NCBI GenBank assembly: GCA_014904985.1
Contig: MU128935.1
Coordinates: 205,495 to 269,494, forward strand
Length of the DNA stretch: 64,000 nucleotides
Origin: Hydnum rufescens UP504
Lineage: Eukaryota; Basidiomycota; Agaricomycetes; Cantharellales; Hydnaceae
Direction: 5' to 3'
Shown: piece by piece, positions 24,424-36,661 of the stretch
Layout of the letters: the number at the start of each line of letters is the position of its first letter
How positions within the stretch are numbered: the first letter of the stretch is position 1
The notes under the pieces: generated by a model
What the model was told of the DNA's origin: nothing
Seen by the model: only the letters and a program-made list of their open reading frames with translations
Databases searched by the model: none
Position numbers and translations under genes: made by a program

Positions 24424-25004
24424 ATGGCCGTTAAGACTGTCATCGTCAAGAAGCGGACCAAGCCCTTCAAGTCCGCCTATTCCTCATATCAGCTCTTTCT
24501 ATGTGTTTTCTCATGTTCTTCTGACTACGAAACAGGCGCCATCAATCTGACCGATACCACAGCGTGAAGGAAGCATGGCGCAAGCCAAAAGGTATCGATA
24601 ACAGAGTTCGACGCCGATTCAAGGGTCAGCTCCCTATGCCCAAGGTCTGTCCCAAGGCCCTAAGTCCTCAACTGCGATGCGAGGCTGACCATGACCGGAT
24701 GTGTTATGAAAGATTGGGTACGGGAGCAATAAGAAGACGCGCCACCTTCTCCCCAATGGCTTGAAAAAATTCTTGGTCCACAATGTGAATGAACTCGACT
24801 TGTTACTTCTTCACAACAAAACCTTCACTGCCGAAATCGCACACGGCGTCTCTTCTCGCCACCGGATAGATATTGTCAACAGGTCCGGTTGCTTTTTTTT
24901 TGATTATACATCCTCGTGGCCGTATCTTACATTTTATACTTAGGGCGAAGGTGTTGAACGTAAAAATTACCAACCCGGCGGCGAAATTACGGTCAGAAGA
25001 GTAG
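24424..25004 (+). CDS. RPL32: 60S ribosomal protein eL32
   Basis: Four exons (24424-24470, 24536-24644, 24713-24882, 24944-25004) join in frame to 128 residues, the usual size for eL32. Recognisable segments in order are [100 protein letters not shown] and [20 protein letters not shown]. All junctions are GT-AG and the frame is intact. It is a component of the large cytosolic ribosomal subunit. It shows that not every gene in the window carries a frameshift. Confidence 0.96.
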
Positions 25005-26340
25005 GAGTGACGCTTGTTTTGATTCAAGGGTACCTCCTGTGTTCCATCCACTCTTCATACTTCCCTCTCTCGCCCCCACAATCGTACGCGTGGCGAAACC
25101 CATCTCATGTCACTCGCGCGAATGCATCCTCCTCCCTCCCATCCTCTACGTATGCTTCTATGCATGTAACTCCATTATGGGAAATGTGAGACCGAAACAA
25201 CTACATTTCCGGCAGAAACAACGCTTCTCCATTTACGCATGTCGACGTCTCAGACATCTGGGGGATGCCATACAGTAGTAATTACCTGCTGTGTCAAGAG
25301 GGGCAGATTTCGAATTGGGCTTCCTCATACAGAGCGACGATGGTCTTAACATACAGGAGTAACTCTTGAAGTAAACTAGCGTGGCGCTAAAATCTGTGCG
25401 TTACGTGTCCAGAATATGTGAGGATTGATCGCGAGTACATACAACCATAAAATCGTGATCGTACAATCCGAGAATCTAAGGGCGTGATGTATTATTCGTT
25501 ACGGGGTACTTGCAGCGAAGTCAGAAAAAAAGCACTCGCCCAAGCTAGAGGGCTCAGATTGTGCTCAAACTTAACAGAAATATAGTAGCTGATACTATAC
25601 ACAGGCTCTCAATATTAGGGCGGAATATATACAGAATTGAGTGTGTTGGAAGTCCAGCGGTCATATCGGCAAGTGATATCGGAGTGCACCATTCTTCACC
25701 ACTTGACGTGTGACCAATAGAACCCTTGCTGTATCTTTATCTAGAGTATTTCTGAGCTTGGAGACATGGGCCAGAGGGGTGGTGGACCCAGATATATCAC
25801 CATCTGGTCTGTCATGCATTGTGCTTCTCCAGACTCAATGTAAAATCCATGCTGTATGTCCTGGCCATTGACGTCTTGGCCCCAATTGAGGCCGTTGGTG
25901 AGGGAAGTGATGGGGGATTGATTGTTTCCAGGATGGGAATGCAGGTTGTAGCAATTAGGTATGAGGTTGTTCTGGTGGTGAGCCCCTGCACCTTCAGACA
26001 TTTATATTACAACCCCAATTCACCTCCGGTATGACTGGTATTCCATTTATGACTTGCTAGACAGGTGGCTCATAGTTCAAAGACAATATTTTCCCAATGC
26101 AATGGCTTGTTGACTTGCTAAAGCACTTAAGAGTAGTTCAAAACCATTAAATCCTCGTCATTTTTCAAGGATAATGTACCGTAAATAAGTGTTAGCTTCA
26201 TGATTTTTAGAGTTCTCTTTTACACAGAACTCTAGATATATACCACCTGCACCTAAGTACCAGATATGGGCTGCAACGGGTGACAATTGAAGGGGCTAGA
26301 GGGGTCGCGGCAAGTACCCGGTCGCGACAACGGAGGTATC
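25005..26340. other. stretch between eL32 and the FPPS array
   Basis: AT-richer sequence with short ORFs and no motif. I see no gene. The duplicated FPPS upstream region begins close to 26360 (TTAAACCCCCCACTGTCT, shared with F4, F6 and F7). Confidence 0.35.
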
Positions 26341-26507
26341 GTACGATCCGCACTCTGGCTCCGCTCCTTAAACCCCCCACTGTCTGGAAACCCGTTCTTT
26401 TTATAGCTGTGTTCGTAGCCCTCTTGTTACACCAGTCTCCTTCTGTCTTCAGACCCTTCTCGTTTTTCATCAACACCACCACCTCTCCCTCCAGCGAGAA
26501 GTTGAAC

Positions 26508-27945
26508 ATGGTTATCCCTCGCCTCGACGTCGCGTACAACAAGAAACGGTTCTTGGCGGTGTTTCCTGTGGTTGTCGAGGAGCTCCTGGATAGTTTGAGG
26601 GCTGAATCCATGCCCGAAGAGATCATCGAATGGTATCGACGGGTGCGGTCTTCATTTTTCCTCCTCTCTTCCCCCGTCCCGCTCACTGGCTCGTAATATA
26701 TTACAGAACCTGGAATATAATGTTCCTGGAGGTGAGCTTTGCCAAAGGCGGCCTTGTCTGATGGTCGCTGTCGAATTCTGAACGTGTCTTTGAAGGCAAA
26801 TTGAATCGCGGCATTTCTGTCGTGGACACCGTCGAAATATTGCGCGGGAAACTGTTAGAGGGTGAGGAGTACCGGAAGGCTGCGATCCTTGGATGGGCGG
26901 TTGAGCTGGTACAGATTGATTCATTCCCCCCCAACGGTCCTACACCTTCTTACGCTGACTTCATCTAACGAACTCGATAGCTCCAAGCATATTTCCTGGT
27001 CGCGGACGACATGATGGATGCATCGATTACGCGCCGGGGACAACCCTGCTGGTATCGCGTAGAGGGCGTCAACAACATCGCTATTAATGATGCCTTCATG
27101 CTCGAAGGGGCATTGTATCGGCTCCTGAAGCAGCACTTCCGCAAGGACTCATATTACACAGACCTCCTTGAGTTGTTCCTTGAGGTGAGTTGCAATGGTT
27201 TCGGGGATAATTAAGCACTAATCGCGCTTGCTTGAATCAGACCACGTACAAGACTGAAGTAGGACAACTGATTGACCTTGTCACTGCCCCCGAAGATCGC
27301 GTAGATTTGTCCAAATTCTCTCTCGAACGGTATGCACCTCGAAATACAGCTTTTGCCTAATCCTATGATTCACAATGAGACCTCCTACCCAGCCACCGTC
27401 TCACGATAGTGTATAAGACCGCCTACTACTCCTTGTGAGTTCTAATGGGCCCTTATAATTTTTAGTGTATTCTTCTGACATATCCGCTCAAGTTATCTTC
27501 CGGTCGCCCTCGCCATGCATTTCTACGGCATAACCAATCCGGAACAGTTCGCCCTTGCACAGAAGATCCTCATTCCCCTCGGAGAGTACTTCCAAGTGCA
27601 AGACGACTATCTGGACTGCTTTGCCCCGCCCGAGAAGCTCGGCAAGATCGGCACGGACATTCTTGATAACAAAAATTCATGGGTCGTCAATGTCGCATTG
27701 CAACATGTCACCCCGCGCAGCGCAAGATTCTTGACGAGAACTACGGCCGCAAGGATAGTGAATGTGAGCAGAGGGTGAAAGAAGTCTTCGCTGCGGTGGG
27801 CGTGGAGGCGAAGTACAAGGCATTTGAGCAGGCGGCGTATGACAAGATCGTGGGGCTTGTGGAGACCATTCCTGCGGAAGGGAGCGAGCTGAGGCGGGAG
27901 GTGTTTATGGCTTTCTTGAGTAAAATTTTCGGCCGTACTATGTAA
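26508..27945 (+). CDS. FPPS copy F1, canonical active site, one frameshift
   Basis: Type I polyprenyl diphosphate synthase: condenses isopentenyl diphosphate (IPP) with allylic diphosphates to farnesyl diphosphate. Exons: 26508-26642, 26707-26731, 26796-26908, 26981-27184, 27241-27329, 27393-27434, 27493-27945. All functional motifs are standard: GGKLNRG (IPP site), aromatic Tyr-Phe at positions -5/-4 before the first Asp-rich motif [27 protein letters not shown], and VQDDYLD. The only defect is one C missing from a run of five at 27711-27714, which throws the last 80 or so residues out of frame. Because the rest is conserved, this may be a sequence error, and F1 would then be the best candidate for the ancestral enzyme. 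Otherwise it is a very recent pseudogene. The start reads MVIPRLDV where other copies have MLGPRLDV or close variants. Confidence 0.9.
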
Positions 27946-28629
27946 TTCCTTCGTCTTGATTCAACCCTTGGCTCCACTGCCTGAGGTAGTTGGAAATTAG
28001 ATCTTGGCCCTGCTGTCTTGAACTTTACTGTCATTCTCCTGTTGCCGCTCGCGCGATGTTCCCTATGGCTGGCCCTCGATCCTATTCCCTTTCATGAACT
28101 TCTAGGATGCTGCTGGACGTGTCCTTGCTTGTGGGGGACCCTTTCTGCAAAAGAAAGCAAAAAGGATCAAGATGGTGCGTATCTGGCCGTCTTGCCCGAG
28201 GCCAATCTAAACGCAGTGTGTCCTAGCATCCACCACGACTATTGTGGTAACCTCAATGTACGGAACGCTGGCTACTAGTGTCTGGGAACTCATTCAAATT
28301 TGTGACTGTGATCAGACGCCGCGCGTCTAATAGTGGCTCCCCACATTTCTCGTTCTCAGGCTCCTGGCACTGCCATTCCTTCCTTCGGGCTAGGTTTGCT
28401 CGAAGGCAAATATACAGATGAGGATGATATTATGATGTGGGTGCATAATCCAGGGTTATTCGTTAGTCTATTATTCCAATTGAGGTCACCAGTCTCTAGA
28501 CGGCGGTGACAGAGACCACGTTGACGATACTCCAGTGATTATTTTTTTTCACCATGATGCGATACGAAGCACAGCACCTGCACAAGCTAGGATCGATCAA
28601 GTAATTGATGATAGGCTTCCTGGTCTAAA
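27946..28629 (+). repeat. FPPS 3' flank, copy 1
   Basis: About 650 bases after F1 that recur after F2 (34219-34740), F4 (41796-42440), in part after F5, and after F7 (61017-61515). Shared words include CTGGGACC-type T-rich DNA, GAGGCCAATCTAAACG, CAGACGCCGCGCGTCTAATAG and GATATTATGATGTGG. It contains no supported gene. It is part of the duplicated unit. Confidence 0.75.
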
Positions 28630-30340
28630 CGAGCGAGCCCCCCAGCTTACCGGGGTCAAGGCGATGAAGACACCTGGAGCTCCTATAGAAAGAATGGTAA
28701 GATGGCTACCAACTTGCAGGCTATCGAGGATATTGTGCGTCTGGAGTATTGTGTGCTGGATGTCCCCTTGAAGTTGCATTCCAATGGACGTGCGATGCGT
28801 GCGACCCCAGTTGAAAACGTCGTCGTCCCAGAATACGTCGTTGCGAATTCGACCGAGATGGTGACTCCCCACGAGGCAAGTCGGATGGAGGTCCCCCAAG
28901 CCCCGCATCAGAGGGTAGTATCGAGGAATATGGGGATTGTGAAAAAGGTAGGGAGACTCGATATTTCTCGCGGACTTGGGTCTGAGTGAAGCATGTTATG
29001 GACATGATCGCTCAGGAATGGATTTGATTCTGTATTTAATGACTGCCATGGATGTGGTTCAGGAGATACATTGGATGTACGTCGTTAGAATGCACCCAAG
29101 AATTTAGATAGAGGCATGGACATTCGCACCACCTACTTGGCTAAAACCTCGTCTGCATGTTGCTACGTTTCGGGGAATGAGGGGGGAGGTGCTCTGTCTG
29201 CGTGGGTCTCAAGACCCCTCGGAGAACAATTCAGAAGAAGGATCAAGAAGGCGGCAGGTCGAAAAGATTGAGGTGTGAGTATCGTGTTATTGAGGATTGA
29301 TTAAATCCGTCTGCGAGTTGAGCGGGATCCACAGAGTGAGAGAATTAAGTTGAGTATATTTGAGCGTGTTGTTGAAAATGAGACAGGAAGTGGAACAAAA
29401 AGTCATGAGATGTGATGCATTCCCAGGTCATTGTGCGAGTAGATGGAGCCTTCCGCTAAGCGCACCGGCAGTTGTTTTCATCTGAGAGGGAGAAGCAAAT
29501 GAGAGATGATATGCTCTAAAGGAGGTGCATTCATGGAAAGTGTGTGAGTGGATTGCGAGCCTCACGTTTGGAGGCGAGGAAAACACTGGATTGAAATTGG
29601 CCGTTATGAGTTCGTACTCGTACTCGTTCTTCAGTCCTTCGTGATTGCACAGCGTCCAGTGCCACGCGGCTTACATGTGTGGCTCCACAAGTTTCCCAAT
29701 ATTTCCTTCTGGACGTTTGGATGAAACAAAGAAAGAATAAGGAGTGTTGCGAGTGTAACTCCCGTGCGTAGAGCGGACAAAGCGGACTCCCGCTTCCACC
29801 ACAAAACAGGGTGATCCGTCCGTGGTCTACCCCGGCTTACCGATATTGTTTTGGTAATTCCGCCGAAAGTTGCTAGATGATAACAGTTCCAGAGCGATTA
29901 GAAGTCGAGAATCTCTTTATTAATTCTGAGGACCACCAGACTACAGTCTAGGCACGGTACTGGAGCGCGTACCGTGGCATATCATTTAACTATCATAATA
30001 TACTCAAATTTACACCCGTGGCATTGCACCACTGGGATGGGAACAACAAAAGTTTAGGTACTGGAACGCGATTGCGATCTTAGCATTTTAAGGGCCACAG
30101 CCCTGAGTGAGTGAATGAGCATTGGCTCGCTCGCCATAGAGTGGGTACAAAATTTGAGAAGAGATCAGTGATGCGTGTGTAAGCCAGATACTGTACATCG
30201 TCGTAGGAAAATAGAACCAGATGCCCATAATACTGGTTAGTGTGGAAATATTATCCGTGTGGATTCTGTCCTCGATTGATCCGACCGACCCTGAGACATT
30301 CATTCATATGCTACTGTACGCACACGAAGTCTAGCAAAGT
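28630..30340 (+). repeat. family R repeat unit, copy R3, 5' truncated
   Basis: The FPPS 3' flank (TAGGCTTCCTGGTCTAAACGAGCGA) runs directly into the middle of R at CCCCAGCTTACC, so the leader, the TATA box and the N-terminal half are deleted. The C-terminal part of the frame (about 28650-28989) and the full 3' part remain. The 3' part includes the GGAGGCGAGGAAAACACTGG and GCTTACCGATATTG blocks, with similarity to 57490-57800 continuing to about 30340. Confidence 0.7.
28650..28989 (+). pseudogene. family R protein gene, C-terminal remnant R3
   Basis: The segment from VKAMKTPGAP through NLQAIEDIVRLEYCVLDVP to GRLDISRGLGSE and the stop is present, with a frame change near 28690. There is no start and no promoter, so it should not be expressed as an R protein. 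Confidence 0.65.
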
Positions 30341-31360
30341 GTGACGTCACCGCTGAAAAAGTTGCTAGAACCGATAGCAAACCTGTCGCATTTGGGGGGT
30401 TGCTTTGCTACATGCCCTAGGATGTCACACGGCTGAAGAATTGGCGAAGTCCCTAATTACTCAGTTCTGGCCACAGAAACCAATTTTCTATGCTACTAGG
30501 GGCTTATTTTGAGCGAAAGAAGGACCATGAAAAAGGAAGCGGACAAAGGATCAAATGAGGGAATAAACAAATGAATGGGAACGGGGAAACCGTGATATGG
30601 CAGCTTTCCAAGAAGGAATGGGGAAAAGAGTGGGCATTTCTCGGGATTCACCTATAAACGTGTATCTAGAGTCCCGTCAGATAAAGCGATAGAGAACTGG
30701 ATTCATTACTGACAAATAATATGGCTATACGCAGAAGCTAGTCATCGATCTTGATGTGTTGCCCAATCACACTACAAAGCACTTCAATTTCGGGTGTCTA
30801 GCATCAAAGACGGGTCACTGGAAATACGGCAACATGACTATCATTGTCCGAGTGGGAATAATCTCCGTCGTTCTCGTCTCAGGATATGTCCGGATCAGTA
30901 CCTCCATCAGCATCGCGATCAGTGAGAATCTCATCATCAAAATTGCTCAGAGCTCGGAAGATGTCACTTGTTGTCACACATCCTTACGCCCTTTGCAATT
31001 GAAGTTAGCACAAATGTCACGTCACAAAAAAAGCTCTTTGCTAGACTTCGTGTGCGTACAGTATCATCTACCCAACCGATAGCCGGAAGCCTGTTGTGCG
31101 GTAAGCTCGGGCTGTAATATTGGCATATTATACATCGCTGCTAACTGGATTCTTGGGCGCACCGACAAGAATACCGCCGAAATGAAGACGTTGTATCCCC
31201 GCCCATGCCATCCACTGCTTCCTCTCTAAAACATTTTCTTCATATTCTTGTAATTTTAATTATAATGAGGATGCTCCTCAAGCGGTCATCGGTACCAGTG
31301 CATCAGCGCCGAGAACCCAGTATAGTAGCAATACATACTGTAATGGCCAACTCTGCCACA
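30341..31360. other. duplicated-array spacer, no gene
   Basis: Short ORFs only. I see no conserved domain. Confidence 0.3.
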
Positions 31361-31368
31361 GCATCAGG

Positions 31369-31440
31369 AAAACCGGATATCCTCCAGAGCTCTTACCGTG
31401 CTTTGGAGGCTCCAGAGCACTGCTCGGCGGCGCTCTGGTG
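31369..31440 (+). repeat. foldback-type element, copy a
   Basis: It starts CATCAGGAAAACCGGAT and continues into CTCCAGAGC-rich sequence that can fold on itself. It shares about 60 nearly identical bases with the insert at 45807-45945. Confidence 0.5.
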
Positions 31441-32129
31441 TTGTGATGAATAATGACAGAAGCAGCCCGGGGGCTGACAGAGACAAGCGCGACCCCTATG
31501 TGGCTATGCCGCCGCCCGCAGCTACGTTTCACCTGCGATCTTTTACTCTCTACCACCACCACCGGGGCTCGGACATCTTTTCTCTCTTATCTCACTTGCA
31601 TGTGTTTTTCTAACCTCCTGTAAATGCTATAAAAGACGGGCTTAGGCTCACCCAAAATACCAAGGATATTCTACATTCTTTCCGTCACTGCCATGAGCCG
31701 CCGGCCACCTGCTTAGTAATCAGGGGGAGATCTTGCTCGAACGCCATAACTCTCACAATTTGGAAGCTCTGGAAGAGCCCCAAAGTGTCTGGAACTCCTC
31801 CGTCCCTGATGCGCCACCAAACCATATGACATCCGCATATCACGGAATGGCCCCATATAGCATAAGGGTGTACAAATTTTCATGGAATACCATATTTGGG
31901 ACTGTAAGTGACAGCAGTCTCGTAATTGACATTTCATCATCTGTTCATGTACAGCTCAATTGCCTCATTCTATCTTTCCAAAATTCGACTTGCGCATAGA
32001 TTAGAAGCAAGACCATTGATAGAAAAACAATCAAGTCAAGAATTGGACCCATATGAGTCATTTCAATTTTTGATGGTAGTATTAGGGAGTCGGCAAAAGC
32101 CGGCTTGCTTCCGGCGGTCATTGCGCGCT

Positions 32130-32300
32130 AATGTTGCCGCGACTTGCGACTCGCGCCGACCCAAGTCGCAAGTCGAGTCGCGGAAGTCGTTCCGAAGTCG
32201 AGTCGAGTCGAGTCGTTCTACGACTCCATAGTAATGAATGCAACAATGTGCGGCTCAGCCGACTCAAGTCAAGTCGCCGGAAGTCGCTCCGAAGTCGAGT
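32130..32300. mobile_element. GACTCG-rich insert flanked by a 10-base direct repeat
   Basis: A 171-base block rich in AAGTCG/GAGTCG words is flanked on both sides by ATTGCGCGCT (32120-32129 and 32301-32310), which looks like a target-site duplication. The block begins AATGTTGCCGCGACTTG, close to the terminal word of the element at 47562-47763. No coding capacity. A non-autonomous insertion is the simplest reading. Confidence 0.5.
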
Positions 32301-32805
32301 ATTGCGCGCTTGTCTGAGGGATCTTTCCCGACCGACGGACTCTTCATTTGTCTCCTGCCTTGGTCGTGAGAGTGGCGATAATCTCACCCACCCGTACAGT
32401 CATATCTGCTGCCCTCATGCCAAGATTGGCGCAGCAATTGCAATCTCTCACACAGCCACGCCAGTAGTTTGGCCGGCGAGGAATGGATACAATGGGCCCA
32501 CGTGCCAATTGCCTTCGGCTATACACCCCGCGCCAGCAAGACCACACTTGGCAGTTGTCGAGTTGAATAAGCCCGGCGCCTAATGCGAACCTAAAATGGT
32601 GATGCTCTATGCTGTGATTTCAATGGAGATCCTGCTCCGATCATACGTATGACAAACACACTGGCTACCCTACTTAAACTTGCACTGTCTTGAGGCCCAT
32701 TCTTTTCATAGTGATATTCGCAGCCCTCTTGCTACACCAGTCGCCTTTTGTCTCCAGGCCTTCCTCATTCTTCATCACACCTCTCCCTCCAGTGAGAAGT
32801 TGACC

Positions 32806-34218
32806 ATGCTTGGCCCTCGCCTCGACGTCCTGTACAACAAGAAACGATTCTTGGACGTGTTTCCTGTGGTCGTCGAGGAGCTCCTTGACACTTTGAGGGC
32901 TGAATCTATGCCCGAAGACATCGTCGAATGGTATCGACGTGTATGTCTTCGTTTTCTCCTACTCTTCAGCTGCCCGGCTCACTGGCTCGCAATATATTGC
33001 AGAGCTTGGAATATAACCTTCCTGGAGGTGTGTTTCTCCTAAAGGTGACCGTGTCTGATCGTTGCTGACAGACTTCGACTCGGGACGTGTCTTGAAGGCA
33101 AATTGAATCGCGGCATCTCTGTCGTGGACACCGTCGAAATATTGCGCGGGAAACAGTTAGAGGGCGAGGAGTACCGGAAGGCTGCTATCCTTGGATGGTC
33201 GGTTGAGCTGGTATGCTTTCATCGGTTTCCTCCATGAATCCTACACCTTCCTACCCTAATTTCATATGACTTGATAGCTCCAAGCATGTTTCCTGGTCGC
33301 GGACGATATCATGGATCGCTCGATTATGCGCCGTGGACACCCCTGCTGGTATCACGTAGAGGGCGTCAACAACATTGCTATCAATGATGCGTGCATGCTC
33401 GAATCGGGATTATATCAGCTCCTGAAGAGGCACTTCCGCCAGGAGTCATATTACACAGACCTCCTTGAGCTTTTCCTTGACGTGGGTTGCAATGGTTCTG
33501 GGGGTAATTTAAGTATTGAATCGCGTTTGCTCGAATCAGACAACGTATAAGACTCAAATGGGAGAACTGATTGACCTCGTGAGTGCCCCCGAAGATCGCG
33601 TAGATCTGTCCAAATTCTCTCTCGAACGGTTAGGCATCTAGCAATATAACTTTGCACAAGGCTAATCAGACCTACCCAGCCACCGTCTTACGATAGTGTA
33701 TAAGAAGGCCTACTACTCCTCGTAAGCTCTCATGGGCCCTGATTATTGGTGCATTCTTCTGACATCCGCTCAGTTATCTTCCCGTCGCCCTCGGCATGCA
33801 TTTCCACGGAATAAGCAGCCCGGAACAGTTTACCCTCGCCCAAAAAATCCTCATTCCCTTTGGAGAGTACATGCAAGTGCAAGACGACTATCTGGACTGC
33901 TCTGCCCCACCCGAGATGCTTGGCAAGATCGGCACCGACATTGTGGGTAACAAGAACACGTGGGTCGTCAACGTCGCATTGCAACACGTCACCCCCGCGC
34001 AGCGCAAGATTCTTGACGAGAACTATGGTCGGAAGGACAGTGAATGTGAGCAGAGGGTGAAAGAAGTCTTCGCTGCAGTGGGCGTGGAGGCGAAGTACAG
34101 GGCATTTGAGCGGGCAGCATATGAGAAGATCGTGGGGCTCGTGGAGACCATTCCTGAGCAAGGGAGCGAGCTGAAGCGGGAGGTGTTTATGGCCTTCTTG
34201 AGTAAAATTTTTGGCTGA
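32806..34218 (+). CDS. FPPS copy F2, intact, altered catalytic Lys-Thr region
   Basis: All seven exons join in frame to 350 residues: 32806-32940, 33003-33027, 33098-33210, 33278-33481, 33540-33628, 33680-33721, 33774-34218. [21 protein letters not shown] and VQDDYLD are present, so both metal sites and the IPP site are kept. Three changes stand out. Position -5 before DDIMD is Cys instead of an aromatic residue. The conserved YKTAYYSF reads YKKAYYSS, replacing the Thr that follows the catalytic Lys and a Phe of the same helix. The C-terminus stops at KIFG, three residues earlier than F1, F4 and F5. Its upstream region resembles F6 and F7 while its coding exons resemble F1, F4 and F5, suggesting exchange between copies. 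An enzyme with altered product length or reduced activity is plausible. Confidence 0.9.
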
Positions 34219-34740
34219 ACCATGGTAGTTTACTTCATCTTAATTCAACCCTTGGCTCCGAGGTATTTTAGAAATTAAATCTTGGACTATGCCTGGAATT
34301 ATATTCCTCTTCATGAGCTCTCGACTGCTGTTGGACGTATTTCTCGTGTGTGAATAGGACCTTTTCTGCAAAAGAAAACAAGATCGGTGCACATCAGCCC
34401 ATCTTGTCCGAGGAGGCCAATCTAAACGTGCCGTGTCCCTACATGCACCACACAATGATGACCTCAATGTGCAGAAATTCGAGTGCTAGTATCCGGACGT
34501 AACCCGAGACGGTAATCAGATACCGCGCGCCTAATAGTAACTCCCCATATTTCTCGTTCTTAGGCTGCTGGGACTGCCGTTCCTTCCTTCGCGCTAGCTT
34601 TTTCCAAGGCAAAGATACAGATGATGATGATATTATGATGTGGGTGCATAATCCCGAGATATTCATCTATTTATTATTCCAATTGAAGTCGCCTCTCTAG
34701 ACGCCGGCGGTGGCGCAGAGACCACGTTGACGATGCTCCA
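34219..34740 (+). repeat. FPPS 3' flank, copy 2
   Basis: Same flank as after F1 and F4, ending near the CACGTTGACGATGCTCCAG word. No R unit follows. The array is interrupted here by unrelated DNA. Confidence 0.7.
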
Positions 34741-36079
34741 GCATTCAAATCATTCCTGCATTCTGACCCACGCACGCATAGCTCTCCAAGTCCGGGCTCC
34801 AGACCATACATGGCGGCGAATACCGCAGCGGTGGTTCTCGAGGCACTCTCACACGCGCTGGCCCGGCGTCAATTTGGTGCTGTGCGCGACGCGAGAGAAT
34901 ATATATACTGGCAAAGCCCATAAAGCCTTTTAATCTCGACAATCTCGACTTCCATTGGAAAAGCAAGCCTCTGCCGCCGCCTTCGAGCTGGAAGACATTG
35001 ATTGTGGACTATCCAGGCACGTCGCGACATGGTTGGAAATAAACCTGTCGACTTCTTCTTCAAGTGCGCGCTGGCTGGGTGCTGAATCCATCATCAAGAA
35101 GTTACGCGGCGTTTAGCGGTGTAACGAAGTGATGAAAAGGCTCGAGATGAACTATCGAACCCGTCACACAAATCGCAAGATTGAGATGAGTTCTTTGGAT
35201 CCATTTATTGACTGAGATTGAATGTTCTTCTAACCTGGTGCGATGGGGATGGGGTCCTGGCTCTGAACCTACCGCGCGAACGACGCGCGAAGTCATCATT
35301 TGTCTGATGCATGCTTCTGTCCATCCAGTGTCTAGGCTCACAGATCAGATCTCTGCAGATCAGCAGACCTCAGATAGCTCGATCCCTGGTGGTAGCCTCC
35401 ATCCGAGGATGAGGATCTGACAAAAATCCGCAGATCACACAGCCAGAAGACATGCATGCAAGTTCACTGATTGGAATAGTAAAATCAGCTTCGAACACTC
35501 TAAAAATGCAACAAAACTGCCTGTAACTAATACAGAATAGATACCCTTGCACTCTGATGTACCCTGGATTTGAGAAATAATGCAAAGTTTAAGTCGTTAG
35601 TGCGGCTGATTCCGGTGCATGGGAAATTACCTTTTATGGTAGTAAAATCCTGTGCTGGGTTTTAGCCCCCTCGAGGTCTTCAGACCACAGCAATCTTTAG
35701 TCCTGTTGGACATAAGTATTGTAGTTGTGAGTAGTTGGGAAAACTACACATCTTCAGTCTTGGGAAGCCCCGCTGAGAGGCTCCAGTGACATCTCTGAGA
35801 GAAGCTTGCCTCTCTCTCTTGTATGGTAGTCCATAGCTAGCACATTTATATTGCAATCCGCGAATTCCGTCCGCAGACTGACGGATTCGGATCCCCCCTT
35901 GACATGCCTCAATCCGAACGGATGCCATCCGATCCGCATCCGATCCGATCTGTGGGGAGCCCTGCAGTCTTCTTCCACGCTTATATCGATGATATCGCTT
36001 GCATCAACTTTGGCGAGGCTCCGGCCGAAGGTGAAAAAAAGAAAGAAGACGAAATTAGTATTGACACTGGGCTCCTACA
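34741..36079. other. array interruption, no gene supported
   Basis: It contains ATATATATAC near 34900, a GATCTGCAGATC-rich stretch near 35340-35430, and GATCCGCATCCGATCCGATC near 35930-35950, which looks like a piece of a GGATC-rich repeat. No protein family is recognisable. Confidence 0.35.
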
Positions 36080-36661
36080 TGTAAAACAACGCCGACGGGG
36101 ATCGGGGGCTGCCGCGGAACGTTCCGGCGATGGATCCGGAGGCCATGCGAGTGCCCTACCCTTCACTCTACAAAAAAGAATCAGTTTCCAGCACTACAAA
36201 GCTGTTTGATGGCTTTGTGACACGCCGGGGTAATATTCCATCAATCCAAAGTGGCAGTAACGAAACACTCTGGAAGCGCCTTGATCGGGGCCTCCACCTG
36301 TGGCAAACGGTCTCGGGTACGGTCCCAGGATGCAAACCTATCTAGAGAAGCGGAATATTCAGCCGAATCGGAACCCCCCTCTCTTTCACAGCTGGAATGT
36401 TGAGCATCGGGCGCTGCAAACTCCGCTTGCTGCCAGTGACAGCTAACTCCACTTGTCTCCCAGTGGTTCGCAGACTGCACCTGCTACCAGTGGCTCGCGG
36501 TTCCGCCTCTACTACATATACCTTATGTATGCCTACGGTACGATAGCCTTTCTACGCCGGTGATCGTACTACAGGCAAGGCAAGGCGCTCCTGTATTTAT
36601 ACCTTTTCCAGACCACTTGATAACCTTCCTACAACTGGCGAACACACTACAAGGAAGCCTA
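36080..36661 (-). repeat. inverted 3' flank of F3 and edge of an R unit
   Basis: Read on the minus strand this matches the sequence after F6 (54071-54620). The TTGGTGATAGGCTTCC word directly follows the stop codon, then come the conserved spacer and the first bases of an R unit (GGCCTCCGGATCCATC, complement of 36128-36143). It ends within the R leader, so an inversion or insertion breakpoint lies at about 36080. Confidence 0.65.

Noticed and set aside
32140..32230. CRISPR-like repetition in the GAGTCG-rich stretch
   Set aside because: The words are short, irregular and without spacers, and the genome is eukaryotic.
33840..34060. Arg/Ser-rich plus-strand ORFs overlapping FPPS exon 7 (also in F1, F4, F6 and F7)
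   Set aside because: They are shadow frames of the real exon 7, which carries the conserved DDYLD frame.
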